Numbered from the stretch's first letter, positions 17,812 through 26,180 are shown. The stretch: DNA of 64,000 nt from Halomonas salipaludis (GCF_002286975.1 NZ_NSKB01000008.1:124001-188000); one strand, 5' to 3'. Numbers and translations are program-made. The notes: a model not told the origin generated them from the sequence alone.

Positions 17812-18697
17812 AAAGTGCCTCCTTAACGCGGCGTGCATAGCCATCCGGATCCTGATTGAACGCATCCAGGTCGAAGGTGAACGGCGTGATCTTGGGCTTG
17901 AACTGGCCCTTTTCAGCCGCCGCCAGCAGCGCGTCGTACTCCTCACGATCAACGGCGCGATGCTTGACGATGTCGCCCGGGCGGAAGTAGATCATCGAGT
18001 CATCGATATGCGGCTGCTCGCCGGCGGGATCGTAGATGGGCATGGGCGTCACGCCGAACATCTGATAACCACCCGCGCCACGCACGGAATAGATCACGCT
18101 GAAACACCCGCCGATACCCACCGTCTGCTTTGGAGTATCGGTGCGCGGCCGCAGGTACTTGGGCACCTGAATCTGGCGTTCTCTCGGCACCATCTGATAC
18201 ATGAACGGCAGCCCCGCCACAAAGCCCACCATCGACACGAACCAGGGTGTGGCACTGTGCGCCTCGATAAAGGCGTCAACGCTCGCATAGCCGTTGATGC
18301 GGGCCGCGTATTCCAGGTCTGTCGAGGAGGGATCCTGATGGTGCTCGCGGAAGCGCATCAGGGTTTCGTAGGTCCACGGATCGTTGTAAAGCACCGGCAC
18401 TTCCACCACCCGCGTTTCCAGGGTGCGGACCTGCTGGTTGGACACTTCCTCTTCCAAGGCTTCCAGCCTTTCCTGAAGCTGGCCGGCGGAGATCATGTCG
18501 GGGTTATAGCGCACCTGATAGGACGCGTTGGCGGGGCATATCTCGATGATCCCCGGCAAGGCAATCTCACGCAGCCGTTGGGTAATGGAGATGGAAAGGA
18601 AGAACGCCTCCAGGGTCATCTCTTCGTTGAGCTCAACGAACAGAAATTCATCACCCGCCTGGCTATAACGGGTTGTGGCTGCCACCTCATTGCTCAT
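17801..18697 (-). CDS. PxpB/KipI-like (allophanate hydrolase subunit 1 family) subunit
   Basis: About 298 residues from the ATG at 18697, which has a strong AAGGAGG and overlaps the accC end by 11 bases. The C-terminal half has the KipI-type cyclophilin-like fold pattern: WFVSMVGFVAGLPFMYQM, VPKYLRPRTDTPKQTVGIGG and GGYQMFGVTPMPIYDP. The region before it (about residues 1-140) is longer than in B. subtilis KipI. The GF-PG-F-Y turn usual in PxpB is altered to GFVAGLPFMY. This divergence fits a subgroup that partners biotin enzymes rather than the classic 5-oxoprolinase. Confidence 0.75.
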   Translation of the reverse strand: MSNEVAATTRYSQAGDEFLFVELNEEMTLEAFFLSISITQRLREIALPGIIEICPANASYQVRYNPDMISAGQLQERLEALEEEVSNQQVRTLETRVVEVPVLYNDPWTYETLMRFREHHQDPSSTDLEYAARINGYASVDAFIEAHSATPWFVSMVGFVAGLPFMYQMVPRERQIQVPKYLRPRTDTPKQTVGIGGCFSVIYSVRGAGGYQMFGVTPMPIYDPAGEQPHIDDSMIYFRPGDIVKHRAVDREEYDALLAAAEKGQFKPKITPFTFDLDAFNQDPDGYARRVKEALYEH

Positions 18698-20075
18698 TGA
18701 TGACCTCCTTCTTATTGGCATGGTCGGACGCAGGCTCGCTCAGCCAGCGCTCCAGAAAGGCCGTATCGAACGCCCCCGCCTTGACGGCAGGATCCTCGAT
18801 CAAGCGACGGTGCAGCCCGGCGGTGGTGGTAAAGCCCTGCAGATGGAATTCATCCAGCGCCCGGCCAGCGCGAATTAACGCGTTCTCGCGGCTGTCATCC
18901 CAGACAATCAGCTTGGCCACCAGCGAGTCGTAGAACGGCGGCATCTTGTAGCCTTCATACAGGCCACTATCGATACGCACCCCCGGCCCGGTGGGCCACA
19001 CCAGCTTTTCTACCGTTCCCAAGGAGGGGAAAAAGTCGCGGTCCGGGTCTTCGGCGTTGATACGCATCTCGATCGCCCAGCCCTTCAAGCTAATCTCGTC
19101 CTGAGCGATGCCGAGCGGTTCACCCGCGGCGATCTGGATCATGGCCCTGACCAGGTCGAAGCCGGTGACCATCTCGGTGACCGGATGCTCGACCTGGATC
19201 CGGGTGTTCATCTCGATAAAGAAGAACTCGCCGGTGGTGTCATCAAACAGGTACTCCAGGGTGCCCGCGCCCAGGTAGCCGACATGCTCGGCCAGCGCCA
19301 CCGCAGAGTCGCACAGCCTTTTTCGCGTCGCGCTATCGACCGCCGGCGACGGCGCCTCCTCCAGCACCTTCTGACGTCGACGCTGCAGCGAGCACTCACG
19401 CTCGAAGAAGTGCAGGGCGCGCTTACCATCCGCCAGTATCTGCACTTCTATATGTCGGGCGCGGGCAATAAACCGTTCCAGATAGACCCGTCCGTCACCG
19501 AACGCCGCCTGGGCTTCGGCCTGTGCCTGAGGCAGCTGCTTGGCCAGCATGTCACTATCTTCAGCCACACGAATGCCGCGCCCACCGCCGCCGGCGGCGG
19601 CCTTGATCAACAGCGGGTAGCCCACGTCTTCGGCAACAGCCAGTGCTTCTTCCAGCCCTTCGACGGCGCGTGGAGAGCCGGGCACCACCGGCACGCCGGC
19701 TTCTATCGCCGTCTGACGTGCCATGGCCTTATCCCCCATACGGGCGATGATGTCGGCATCCGGGCCGATAAAGATCAGCCCCGCCTCCTTGACGGCACGA
19801 GCGAAGTCGGCACTTTCGGAAAGAAAACCGTAGCCCGGATGCACGGCATCCGCCTGACAGCTGCGGGCAGCCTCGATGACCGCGGGAATATTGAGATAGC
19901 TCTTCGACGCCTGGGCAGGGCCAATGCACACCGCCTCATCGGCGTGCTGCACGGCCAGCGTGTCGGCATCGGCCTCGCTATGAGCGACGATGCTGACCAG
20001 GCCAAGCTCGCGCGCTGCCCGCACGATTCTCAGTGCTATCTCGCCACGATTGACGATCAGCAGGCGACGTATCAT
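18687..20075 (-). CDS. Biotin carboxylase (AccC-like)
   Basis: A 462-residue ATP-grasp enzyme of biotin-carboxylase length. It has the N-terminal RRLLIVNRGEIALRIVRAARELG, the ATP-loop [16 protein letters not shown] and the active-site stretch EMNTRIQVEHPVTEMVTG. It carboxylates biotin on the adjacent carrier using bicarbonate and ATP. It overlaps the biotin carrier gene by four bases upstream and the pxpB-like gene by 11 bases downstream, so all are one translation-coupled unit. It is unlikely to be the housekeeping AccC because the neighbours are PxpABC-like rather than accB alone. Confidence 0.9.
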   Translation of the reverse strand: MIRRLLIVNRGEIALRIVRAARELGLVSIVAHSEADADTLAVQHADEAVCIGPAQASKSYLNIPAVIEAARSCQADAVHPGYGFLSESADFARAVKEAGLIFIGPDADIIARMGDKAMARQTAIEAGVPVVPGSPRAVEGLEEALAVAEDVGYPLLIKAAAGGGGRGIRVAEDSDMLAKQLPQAQAEAQAAFGDGRVYLERFIARARHIEVQILADGKRALHFFERECSLQRRRQKVLEEAPSPAVDSATRKRLCDSAVALAEHVGYLGAGTLEYLFDDTTGEFFFIEMNTRIQVEHPVTEMVTGFDLVRAMIQIAAGEPLGIAQDEISLKGWAIEMRINAEDPDRDFFPSLGTVEKLVWPTGPGVRIDSGLYEGYKMPPFYDSLVAKLIVWDDSRENALIRAGRALDEFHLQGFTTTAGLHRRLIEDPAVKAGAFDTAFLERWLSEPASDHANKKEVINEQ

Positions 20076-20320
20076 TCGTTGACCTCCAGCGTGCCAATGA
20101 CGTCGCCGGCCTCCAGTACGCTCTCGTTGTCAGCGCTGAAGCTGACCAGCGTGCCGGAGGCTTCCGCCTTGAGTTCGACGAACTGCTTCATCACCTCGAT
20201 CAAGCCGATGACATCGCCGGCTTGTACCGCCTGCCCCTCCTCTACGTATACCGGCTCATCCGGTGAGGGCGTGCGGTAGAAAACACCCGGAAACGGCGCT
20301 TGAATCTGCTGTGTTGTCAT
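20072..20320 (-). CDS. Biotin carboxyl carrier protein (AccB-like, short)
   Basis: An 82-residue biotinyl domain from the ATG at 20320, with ACAGGAG upstream. The biotin site is EVMKQF with Lys45 as the attachment residue; the usual AMKM or VMKM appears as VMKQ. Paired beta-hairpins flank it symmetrically. It is much shorter than housekeeping AccB because it lacks the proline-rich N-terminal arm. It would carry carboxybiotin between the AccC-like protein and the PxpB/PxpC-like pair. Confidence 0.88.
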   Translation of the reverse strand: MTTQQIQAPFPGVFYRTPSPDEPVYVEEGQAVQAGDVIGLIEVMKQFVELKAEASGTLVSFSADNESVLEAGDVIGTLEVNE

Positions 20321-20393
20321 TATCTGTCTCCTGTCATTCATGACTTTTCCATCTTTAGCAACGCATTACCCCAGCGTTACCGGCCGCCTGCTC

Positions 20394-21152
20394 TCAGGGA
20401 GCGGCAACCTCTATGCCAGCGTTATCCAATGCACTGCGCACGGCTTTTACCAGCGCTAACGCCCCGGGCGTATCGCTGTGAACACATATCGACTGGAAGG
20501 AAACCGCCACCGACTTGCCGCTGACCGACTCGACCGTGCCCTGCTGGCAGGCACGCAGCACTTTTTTCGCCACCTGTTGCGGGTCCAGGCGCTGCACCTT
20601 GCGGACGAAGACGATGCTGCCCTCGTCGTTGTAATCACGGTCGGCGTAGAACTCATGCACTCTGTGCAGGCCCTCGCTTTTGGCGGCCTGATCCAGCGCA
20701 GAGCCTGCCAGGCAATAGACGGGTAGCTCAGGCGCCACCTTGGCCAACGCAGCACTCAGCTGCTGAGCGAAGTCGGCATCCTTGGCCGCGTGCATGAACA
20801 GGGCACCATGCAGTTTGAAATGGTGCATGTGGAGACCTTCGAGGTGAGCAAGCTCGCGCAGTGCGCCCAACTGATAGAGGGCGTCGCACACCAGCTCCTC
20901 TGCAGGCGCAGCAATTGCCCGGCGGCCGAAGCCCACCAGATCCCCAAACCCCGGGTGAACCCCGACGCCAACACCATGACGCGCCGCCAGGCGGAGGGTC
21001 TGCTGCATGGTGGTTGGGTCACCGGCATGAAAGCCCGCGGCAATATTGGCGGAGCTGATCAACGGCATGATATCGGCATCGACACCGTCACCAATCGACC
21101 AGGCACCAAAGCCTTCTCCCATGTCGGCGTTCAGATCAATCTTTGTTGTCAT
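20394..21152 (-). CDS. PxpA/LamB-YcsF family protein
   Basis: A 252-residue protein beginning KIDLNADMGEGFGAW, the signature of the LamB/YcsF family. Later conserved pieces are SSANIAAGFHAGDP, GVGVHPGFGDLVGFGRR and HHFKLHGALF. In PxpABC the PxpA subunit is needed for ATP-dependent opening of 5-oxoproline. It heads the operon with AAGGAG before the ATG and a divergent LysR gene. In this operon it probably handles a cyclic amide or a related ring compound together with the PxpB/PxpC-like pair. Confidence 0.85.
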   Translation of the reverse strand: MTTKIDLNADMGEGFGAWSIGDGVDADIMPLISSANIAAGFHAGDPTTMQQTLRLAARHGVGVGVHPGFGDLVGFGRRAIAAPAEELVCDALYQLGALRELAHLEGLHMHHFKLHGALFMHAAKDADFAQQLSAALAKVAPELPVYCLAGSALDQAAKSEGLHRVHEFYADRDYNDEGSIVFVRKVQRLDPQQVAKKVLRACQQGTVESVSGKSVAVSFQSICVHSDTPGALALVKAVRSALDNAGIEVAAP

Positions 21153-21204
21153 ACGTCACTCCTTGGTCACCACACGTAGTTATGGCAGCCAAGCAGCGAC
21201 ATTG

Positions 21205-21218
21205 ATAATATTAATTAT
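21205..21218. promoter_or_regulatory. Dyad between pxpA-like gene and divergent LysR
   Basis: ATAAT-N4-ATTAT is a perfect inverted repeat in the AT-rich centre of the 111-base divergent spacer, a typical LysR recognition place. Inferred. Confidence 0.5.
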
Positions 21219-21263
21219 TGTAGAGCGTTTTCAAAAAATCCGAACGCCGAGCCAGAGGCCGCC

Positions 21264-22166
21264 ATGTCACGAGATCTGTCGCTACGCAAATTGCGCTACT
21301 TCATGGCGGTGGCCAAAAGCGGCCGAGTCACCCAGGCCGCGATTGACCTGAATGTGTCGCAGTCGTCCATCACCACCGGTGTGAAGGAGATCGAAGAGCA
21401 GGTAGGGGTGGCACTGTTCAGGCGCACCAGTCGCGGCATGACGCTGACCCGCGAAGGCAGCCGTTTTCTGCAGCGGGTTAACTACGCGTTTCAGGCGCTC
21501 GACGACGCCTTCGACGGCCTTCAGGACAGCCACCCCACCTTGAAAGGCACGCTGCGGCTGGCGATGACCTACACCGTGGCCGGCTACTACATGCCTCCCC
21601 TGCTGGCGCAGTTTCAGCGCCGCTACCCCTGGGTCAAAGTCGAACTGTACGAAGTGTCGCGCCCGGAGATAGAGGAGGGTCTCACCTCAGGCGAATTCGA
21701 TTTGGCCATCCTGCTGACCTCCAATATCGAACATCACCAATGGCTGGAAAAACTGACGCTGACCCAGTCCCGACGGCGGCTCTGGGTCAACGGCCAGCAT
21801 GAACTGCTGAAACGGGATCACATTACCCTTCAAGATATTGCCCATTACCCCTACATCATGCTGACCGTGGATGAAGCGGACCAGTCGGCCCTGAAGTACT
21901 GGAAACCCGAGGGTATATCGCCCAATATCCTGTTCCGCACCTCATCGGTCGAGGCGGTGCGCAGCATGGTCGCCAACGGCACCGGGGTGACCATCCTCTC
22001 CGATATGGTCTATCGTCCCTGGTCGCTGGACGGCAAACGCATCGAGCATATCGAGTTGAACAACCCGATCCCGCCTATGGAACTGGGCCTCTCCTGGCCC
22101 CGCAATCGCCCGCTCAGCCCCGCCGCCAAGGCTTTCTGCGAGCTAGCCCAGGGGTTCTCGATCTAG
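21264..22166 (+). CDS. LysR-family regulator of the biotin-dependent PxpABC-like operon
   Basis: A 300-residue LysR protein. The helix-turn-helix reads LRKLRYFMAVAKSGRVTQAA and DLNVSQSSITTGVKEIEEQVG. The effector domain includes LRLAMTYTVAGYYMPPLLAQF and VRSMVANGTGVTILSDMVYRPWSLDG. It is transcribed away from pxpA, with one dyad between them. It is the obvious local regulator; its inducer would be the substrate or product of the operon. Confidence 0.87.
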   Translation: MSRDLSLRKLRYFMAVAKSGRVTQAAIDLNVSQSSITTGVKEIEEQVGVALFRRTSRGMTLTREGSRFLQRVNYAFQALDDAFDGLQDSHPTLKGTLRLAMTYTVAGYYMPPLLAQFQRRYPWVKVELYEVSRPEIEEGLTSGEFDLAILLTSNIEHHQWLEKLTLTQSRRRLWVNGQHELLKRDHITLQDIAHYPYIMLTVDEADQSALKYWKPEGISPNILFRTSSVEAVRSMVANGTGVTILSDMVYRPWSLDGKRIEHIELNNPIPPMELGLSWPRNRPLSPAAKAFCELAQGFSI

Positions 22167-22351
22167 CCTGCTTTGGCACTTTACGCCCGTCGGTGGAACG
22201 CCATTGAGTGTCTGCAAGCGTGCGGGGGGCATTCCGGTAACAGCCGGCAGCGTGCTTTCAATGACGTTGAATGCAGGACAAGGTGAGAGCCGACTTGCAA
22301 GATGCCTCCGCCTGACTACATTAAGCGGATGCCATATGACCAGGAAACGCC

Positions 22352-22741
22352 ATGCACAGCGACGAGTTACCTGCCATCTATCTCGATTATATCGCATGCC
22401 TTAACCAACAGGACTGGGGCAACCTGGGACGTTATGTCAGCCAGAACGTCAGCCACAATGGCAACGTCATAGGGCTGAGTGGCTATCGCGCCATGCTGGA
22501 GGGCGATTTTGAAGCAATTCCAGATCTCTACTTTAACGTCGCCCTTCTGATCTCACAGCCCCCGCATATCGCCAGCCGCCTACAGTTCAACTGCACTCCC
22601 GTTGGCATGCTGTTCGGGCTACCGGTCAACGGCAAACCCGTGAAATTCGAAGAGAATGTCTTCTATGAATTTAATGGTGATGGGAAGATCCAGACCGTCT
22701 GGTCGATTATCGACAAAAGCGCAATCGCCGAACAGATATGA
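22352..22741 (+). CDS. SnoaL-like ester cyclase/NTF2-fold protein
   Basis: A 129-residue protein with CAGGAAA before the ATG. The pattern YLDYIACLNQQDWGNLGRYVSQNVSHNG, GYRAMLEGDFEAIPDLYFNV and KFEENVFYEFNGDGKIQTVWSIIDK is that of the SnoaL-like cone-fold family, which includes polyketide cyclases and many small hydrolases. The reaction cannot be assigned. It follows the LysR gene by about 185 bases on the same strand and may be independent. Confidence 0.75.
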   Translation: MHSDELPAIYLDYIACLNQQDWGNLGRYVSQNVSHNGNVIGLSGYRAMLEGDFEAIPDLYFNVALLISQPPHIASRLQFNCTPVGMLFGLPVNGKPVKFEENVFYEFNGDGKIQTVWSIIDKSAIAEQI

Positions 22742-22890
22742 TCATTGGTGGACACGCTGCAGTGCTGGGTGCTTTTAGAGTCAAATTTCCCTTTATGCCA
22801 GGGGCGGACCTTGAGATTTTCCTGATACTCAACGGTAGAGCTGACGCGCCGAGAGAGCGGTCGAGTGGAACGATTTGTACCTACTGGTCT

Positions 22891-24183
22891 TTATCGGTTA
22901 GGGTTGAAAGCTAGGGTGAACCAATCTGTACCCCAGTCACCTCCTTTCCCAGGGTAGCCAGTCGGCTCGTGGTTTCCATCCCAATACCAGCGCCGAAAAT
23001 TGTGTCCGTGCATCCCTACGGCAAGAATTCGCCCGCTCACAGTTTTCCGCATTGAGTAACAGGATTCACCGTCCTGCGATACATGGGTAGTGATTCCATG
23101 ATCTTCAGGCAGACCCTTAAAATCGTGTAACTCCATGATTCGTTTAATTTTAGCGAGGTCATATCCTTTGGCGTTCTTGCCGTACCACCCATGAAACCAC
23201 AGCATTATTGTTTCTAGAGCATTCCATGTTTCTTTGAATTCCCGTTGGTCAAGCTGTGCACCTTCTTCATCGACGCCTTTTAGGCCAGCATTATCTATGA
23301 GCTTCTGAGCCGCTTCCGATTTGGCCGCCTCTCTGTCGGCGCAAAATTGGAGGAACTCCTTAACGACTTGCCTCGCCTCCCGGAGGCTGAAGGCGTTTAC
23401 GATTTTATTGTACCAATATCCATGACAATTGCGAATCGTGCGTGGATTATGACCGGCCCGGAGCGCAAGAGGTAAGATTCTACAGAAACGGTCAATCCAA
23501 GATGGATTCTCTCGGGCCATGTGTCGGAAAATTTTTTCTAGGTTGGAATAAACCCCCAAAACAGCTACGAATACTGAACCCCAAGTACCAAGCCAAAAAG
23601 GCATCAGAAGGTCACGTGTGAGTTGATGCCAATCAATGTACGTCCAGCCTGAAACCAGATATATGGTGCCAAAGCTAACTAGAAGCAGACCTATGATTCC
23701 AAGCAGTGAATTGAATGCCCTTTCCACAACCCGGTGTTCAGGTCGGATTGACGCTACAGCGGCCAAGACAACCAAGAAACCGATTAGCCCTTGCAACAAA
23801 AACTCAACTACTAGATGAAAGGTCCGAACGTTGACCATGAATCCGAGTAGAACCGTCACCGAAATAAGAGCACGAAGTTGGTGAAGCAGCCATCGTGGGT
23901 CCGTGGCAGCCTTTGTTATGCCGAAGATGAGCGGTATACCGATGAGAAGGGTCCATACGACAGTCGGACCCAGCATGGATGGCTTCCATGCCCCAGCCAG
24001 ATACGCAAGATACACCCCTCCTCCGATCCAGGCGACATACATGCCAAGTGCCGTAAGAACTATTGGTTGGATGAAGCTTCGCAGAATCCTGGGAAGCGAC
24101 TTGCGTGTCGGACCATAGCTGAGCGCGCCAAAGACCAGGAGTCCTAGCCAAATCAGTCCGGCAATTTCACGGGGACTCAGCAT
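22891..24183 (-). CDS. Unrecognised polytopic membrane protein with a C-terminal soluble domain
   Basis: About 430 residues. The ATG at 24183 is chosen because a longer reading uses TTG and overlaps the upstream gene, but its ribosome-binding site is weak. About seven hydrophobic segments fill the first 235 residues. The rest is soluble, charged and rich in Trp, His and Cys, with NCHGYWYNKI, LWFHGWYGKNAKGYDL and VGMHGHNFRRWYWDGNHEP. I do not recognise the family. The base composition is clearly more AT-rich than the pca genes. It is the last and largest gene of a four-gene minus-strand cassette. Confidence 0.7.
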   Translation of the reverse strand: MLSPREIAGLIWLGLLVFGALSYGPTRKSLPRILRSFIQPIVLTALGMYVAWIGGGVYLAYLAGAWKPSMLGPTVVWTLLIGIPLIFGITKAATDPRWLLHQLRALISVTVLLGFMVNVRTFHLVVEFLLQGLIGFLVVLAAVASIRPEHRVVERAFNSLLGIIGLLLVSFGTIYLVSGWTYIDWHQLTRDLLMPFWLGTWGSVFVAVLGVYSNLEKIFRHMARENPSWIDRFCRILPLALRAGHNPRTIRNCHGYWYNKIVNAFSLREARQVVKEFLQFCADREAAKSEAAQKLIDNAGLKGVDEEGAQLDQREFKETWNALETIMLWFHGWYGKNAKGYDLAKIKRIMELHDFKGLPEDHGITTHVSQDGESCYSMRKTVSGRILAVGMHGHNFRRWYWDGNHEPTGYPGKGGDWGTDWFTLAFNPNR

Positions 24184-24211
24184 CACTGTACAACCGCCAT
24201 TATTATAAGAA

Positions 24212-24460
24212 TCACCCAAATATAACCCTGGCTGCAATTAAGACACCGCCAATAATTAATCCGATAACAACTTTGCCCCATGCAGTTTCATGCCACGACT
24301 TTGTTTTCGAATCTGTTGCAGATGTACCCGCTTCGTTTCCCCTACCTCTCAGACGTTTTGTCTTTTTTGCCTGGACCAACGTTTTTGAGGTAGTTTTGTT
24401 CGCCTCAAGATCAACATCCTCGCAGTCTTCAAGGTCAAACATTGGACCTTTATCGGCCAT
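24212..24460 (-). CDS. Small protein with C-terminal membrane anchor
   Basis: An 82-residue protein with TTAGGAG before the ATG. It has an acidic start (FDLEDCEDVDLEA), a basic middle (KKTKRLRGRG) and one C-terminal membrane helix (VVIGLIIGGVLIAARVIFG). It overlaps the end of the beta-helix gene by 11 bases, so it is co-translated. No family recognised. The layout resembles small tail-anchored partners of larger membrane proteins, such as the one encoded just downstream. Confidence 0.65.
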   Translation of the reverse strand: MADKGPMFDLEDCEDVDLEANKTTSKTLVQAKKTKRLRGRGNEAGTSATDSKTKSWHETAWGKVVIGLIIGGVLIAARVIFG

Positions 24461-24647
24461 AAATAACTCTCCTAATTGCCAAGACCAACGGTTTTAGTCC
24501 ATATCGACTCTCACCATACGTTGCGACGTTTCCCTTTGCGACTAAGCCCTTCGTTCCCCTCGCTACTATCGGCCTATCAATGTTATGGAACCGATTATTT
24601 GTTAGCGTTACATTCCTACTATTTTCAATGTAGATACCTGTACTCAT
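24450..24647 (-). CDS. Short right-handed beta-helix-like protein
   Basis: About 65 residues from the ATG at 24647 (GGAAG upstream). GIYIENSRNVTLTNNRFHNID followed by GTKGLVAKGN reads as rungs of a parallel beta-helix, the fold of pectate-lyase and tailspike-like proteins. It is far too short to be an intact enzyme. It could be a genuine mini-protein, because it keeps a start, a ribosome-binding site and coupling to the next gene, or the end of a decayed larger gene. Confidence 0.6.
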   Translation of the reverse strand: MSTGIYIENSRNVTLTNNRFHNIDRPIVARGTKGLVAKGNVATYGESRYGLKPLVLAIRRVIYGR

Positions 24648-24709
24648 GAGAGCTTCCAACTTCTAACGCCATAATCACGAGCTCGTCGCGTGCATTGTCT
24701 TGTTATGTT

Positions 24710-24970
24710 TTATCTGTATGTATACTCTTGCCACGGAATCTGGGATGGATGTACGTTGGCAAGAAAATTAACGATGTCTCTACGACCTCTATACTTAGGA
24801 ATGCCACGAGAATCTTGAGCCATTAACGCTACTGGCATCCCTGGGAACATAGGCATGAAAGAGGAGATTGCTTCATCACTTTGGTGCTGAGAGTCTACGA
24901 TATGTTTCTTCACTACCACGATCGCGAAAGTAACACCCTGCTCTTTGATCACTGCGCCTTGAAATTTCAT
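24710..24970 (-). CDS. Small conserved-looking protein of unknown function
   Basis: An 86-residue protein with TAGGAG before the ATG. The sequence KFQGAVIKEQGVTFAIVVVK, a SFMPMFPGMPVALMAQDSRG centre and a YRGRRDIVNFLANV end suggest a compact alpha/beta fold. I have an impression of a widespread small family but cannot name it. It is first in the AT-richer cassette 24970-22891 on the minus strand; the next gene starts 63 bases further on. Confidence 0.65.
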   Translation of the reverse strand: MKFQGAVIKEQGVTFAIVVVKKHIVDSQHQSDEAISSFMPMFPGMPVALMAQDSRGIPKYRGRRDIVNFLANVHPSQIPWQEYTYR

Positions 24971-25428
24971 AGTAACTCCTATCTAGCTACATGCAGAAAC
25001 GTAACAGCAATATTATATAGAATACTCGATATCCCACTTTAACGAGCACGCGCATTCAACAATATCACACCACACACAACAATACTCACACCCCATTGAA
25101 AAACCGATAAATCAAGTATATATAACACTGATGAACGTGACTGCTACCTTTGCCGGCATGGTCGCTTTGGGTCAACTTCAACCTTAATCACAGCGCGATG
25201 CCTCATATGCCAAGCTTCAGGTTGCCGCTCCGGAAAATCCAATGACATACGGCGACATCTACCGCTGTAGGCTTATAAACAAGCACTCATTTTCAGCCTA
25301 TACGCCAGTGCTGACCCGTGCCAGAAAATCAGTCAACGCAAGCCGAAAGGATGAGGTGTGAGGAGGAATTGGCCGCAGGCCAGCATCGGTCGCGGCCGGA
25401 AGGGGGCAAGGGGTGGAGCGGAGGCGGC
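24971..25428. other. AT-rich gap between small-gene cassette and GST copy B
   Basis: About 460 bases. The part at 25010-25140 is strongly AT-rich and probably holds the promoter of the cassette. No gene, tRNA or IS end was seen. Towards 25300-25428 the composition returns to GC-rich next to GST copy B. Confidence 0.45.
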
Positions 25429-26055
25429 CTAACTCTCCATCGCCGCGAAGGCCTCGGCGATGGTGGGCGGTGCCGTGGGGCGGGCGTACATCGAGGCCAG
25501 GTACTCTCTTAGCCTGGGTGCGTCGCCGAGCATTTCCTCCTCGTTGGCCCAGTCCAGGGTATAGGCGGCGTTGAAGTCGGCGACGCTGAGTCGGTCGCCG
25601 ACAATGAACTCCCGCGCGGTCATGTGACGCTCCAGCACGGCCACCATCTCCATACACTCCTGCACCGCCAGGTCGACGTCCTGGGGCAGGCGCTTCTCCA
25701 GTGGATAAAGGAAGGTGTGACGAGCGATACGCCACAGCGGCTGCTCGATCTCGGTCACCAGGAAGAATATCCAGCGATACATCTGGGATCGCTCCTCCAC
25801 CGTCGTGGGGATAAAGCCCGCTTCTGGATACTTCTCGGCCAGGTAGAGTTGGATCGCGGCCGACTCGGTGATGACCTGGCTGCCGTCGACCAGTACGGGC
25901 ACCCGGGCGGCGGGGTTAATCGCGAGGAAGTCGGGCTGGTAATGCTCGCCTGCCAACAGCTTCACCGGGTGCAGCTCGTACTCCAGGCCTAGCTCGTTGA
26001 GCAACCAGACGACGCGCAAGGCACGGGTTGGGGGTGCTCCATATAGTGTAAGCAT
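25429..26055 (-). CDS. Glutathione S-transferase family protein, copy B
   Basis: 208 residues, with AAGGAG before the ATG. Same thioredoxin-fold N-terminus and helical C-domain as copy A at 12818-13444. By eye about nine residues differ, mostly conservative (for example Leu to Val and Met to Leu). It lies just below the terminator of the pca operon and forms the right end of the accessory block. Both copies look intact. They may be redundant, or the direct repeat may simply reflect how the block was inserted. Confidence 0.9.
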   Translation of the reverse strand: MLTLYGAPPTRALRVVWLLNELGLEYELHPVKLLAGEHYQPDFLAINPAARVPVLVDGSQVITESAAIQLYLAEKYPEAGFIPTTVEERSQMYRWIFFLVTEIEQPLWRIARHTFLYPLEKRLPQDVDLAVQECMEMVAVLERHMTAREFIVGDRLSVADFNAAYTLDWANEEEMLGDAPRLREYLASMYARPTAPPTIAEAFAAMES

Positions 26056-26160
26056 GTGCGGCTCCTTCGGCTGTCAGATACCCGCTGATTGTGTTGTCTC
26101 CTGATTCAATCGAATGGGTGCCGGTGGAATCGACACCCCTATAACAACAAGAGCCAGCGC
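25429..26160 (-). repeat. Long direct repeat, right copy (GST gene plus upstream flank)
   Basis: Partner of 12818-13550. The upstream 105 bases are similar through a run ending gagccagcgc at 26160. Here this run forms the left arm of a complete hairpin (26152-26172). In the left copy the right arm is replaced by a LysR tail remnant. Confidence 0.8.
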
Positions 26161-26172
26161 AAGGCGCTGGCT
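26152..26172. terminator. Hairpin upstream of GST copy B
   Basis: AGCCAGCGC-AAG-GCGCTGGCT is a perfect nine-base stem. No strict T-run follows, although a T-rich stretch lies downstream on the minus strand. It may be a secondary terminator behind the pca terminator at 26181-26204. Confidence 0.5.
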
Positions 26173-26180
26173 CAACGATG

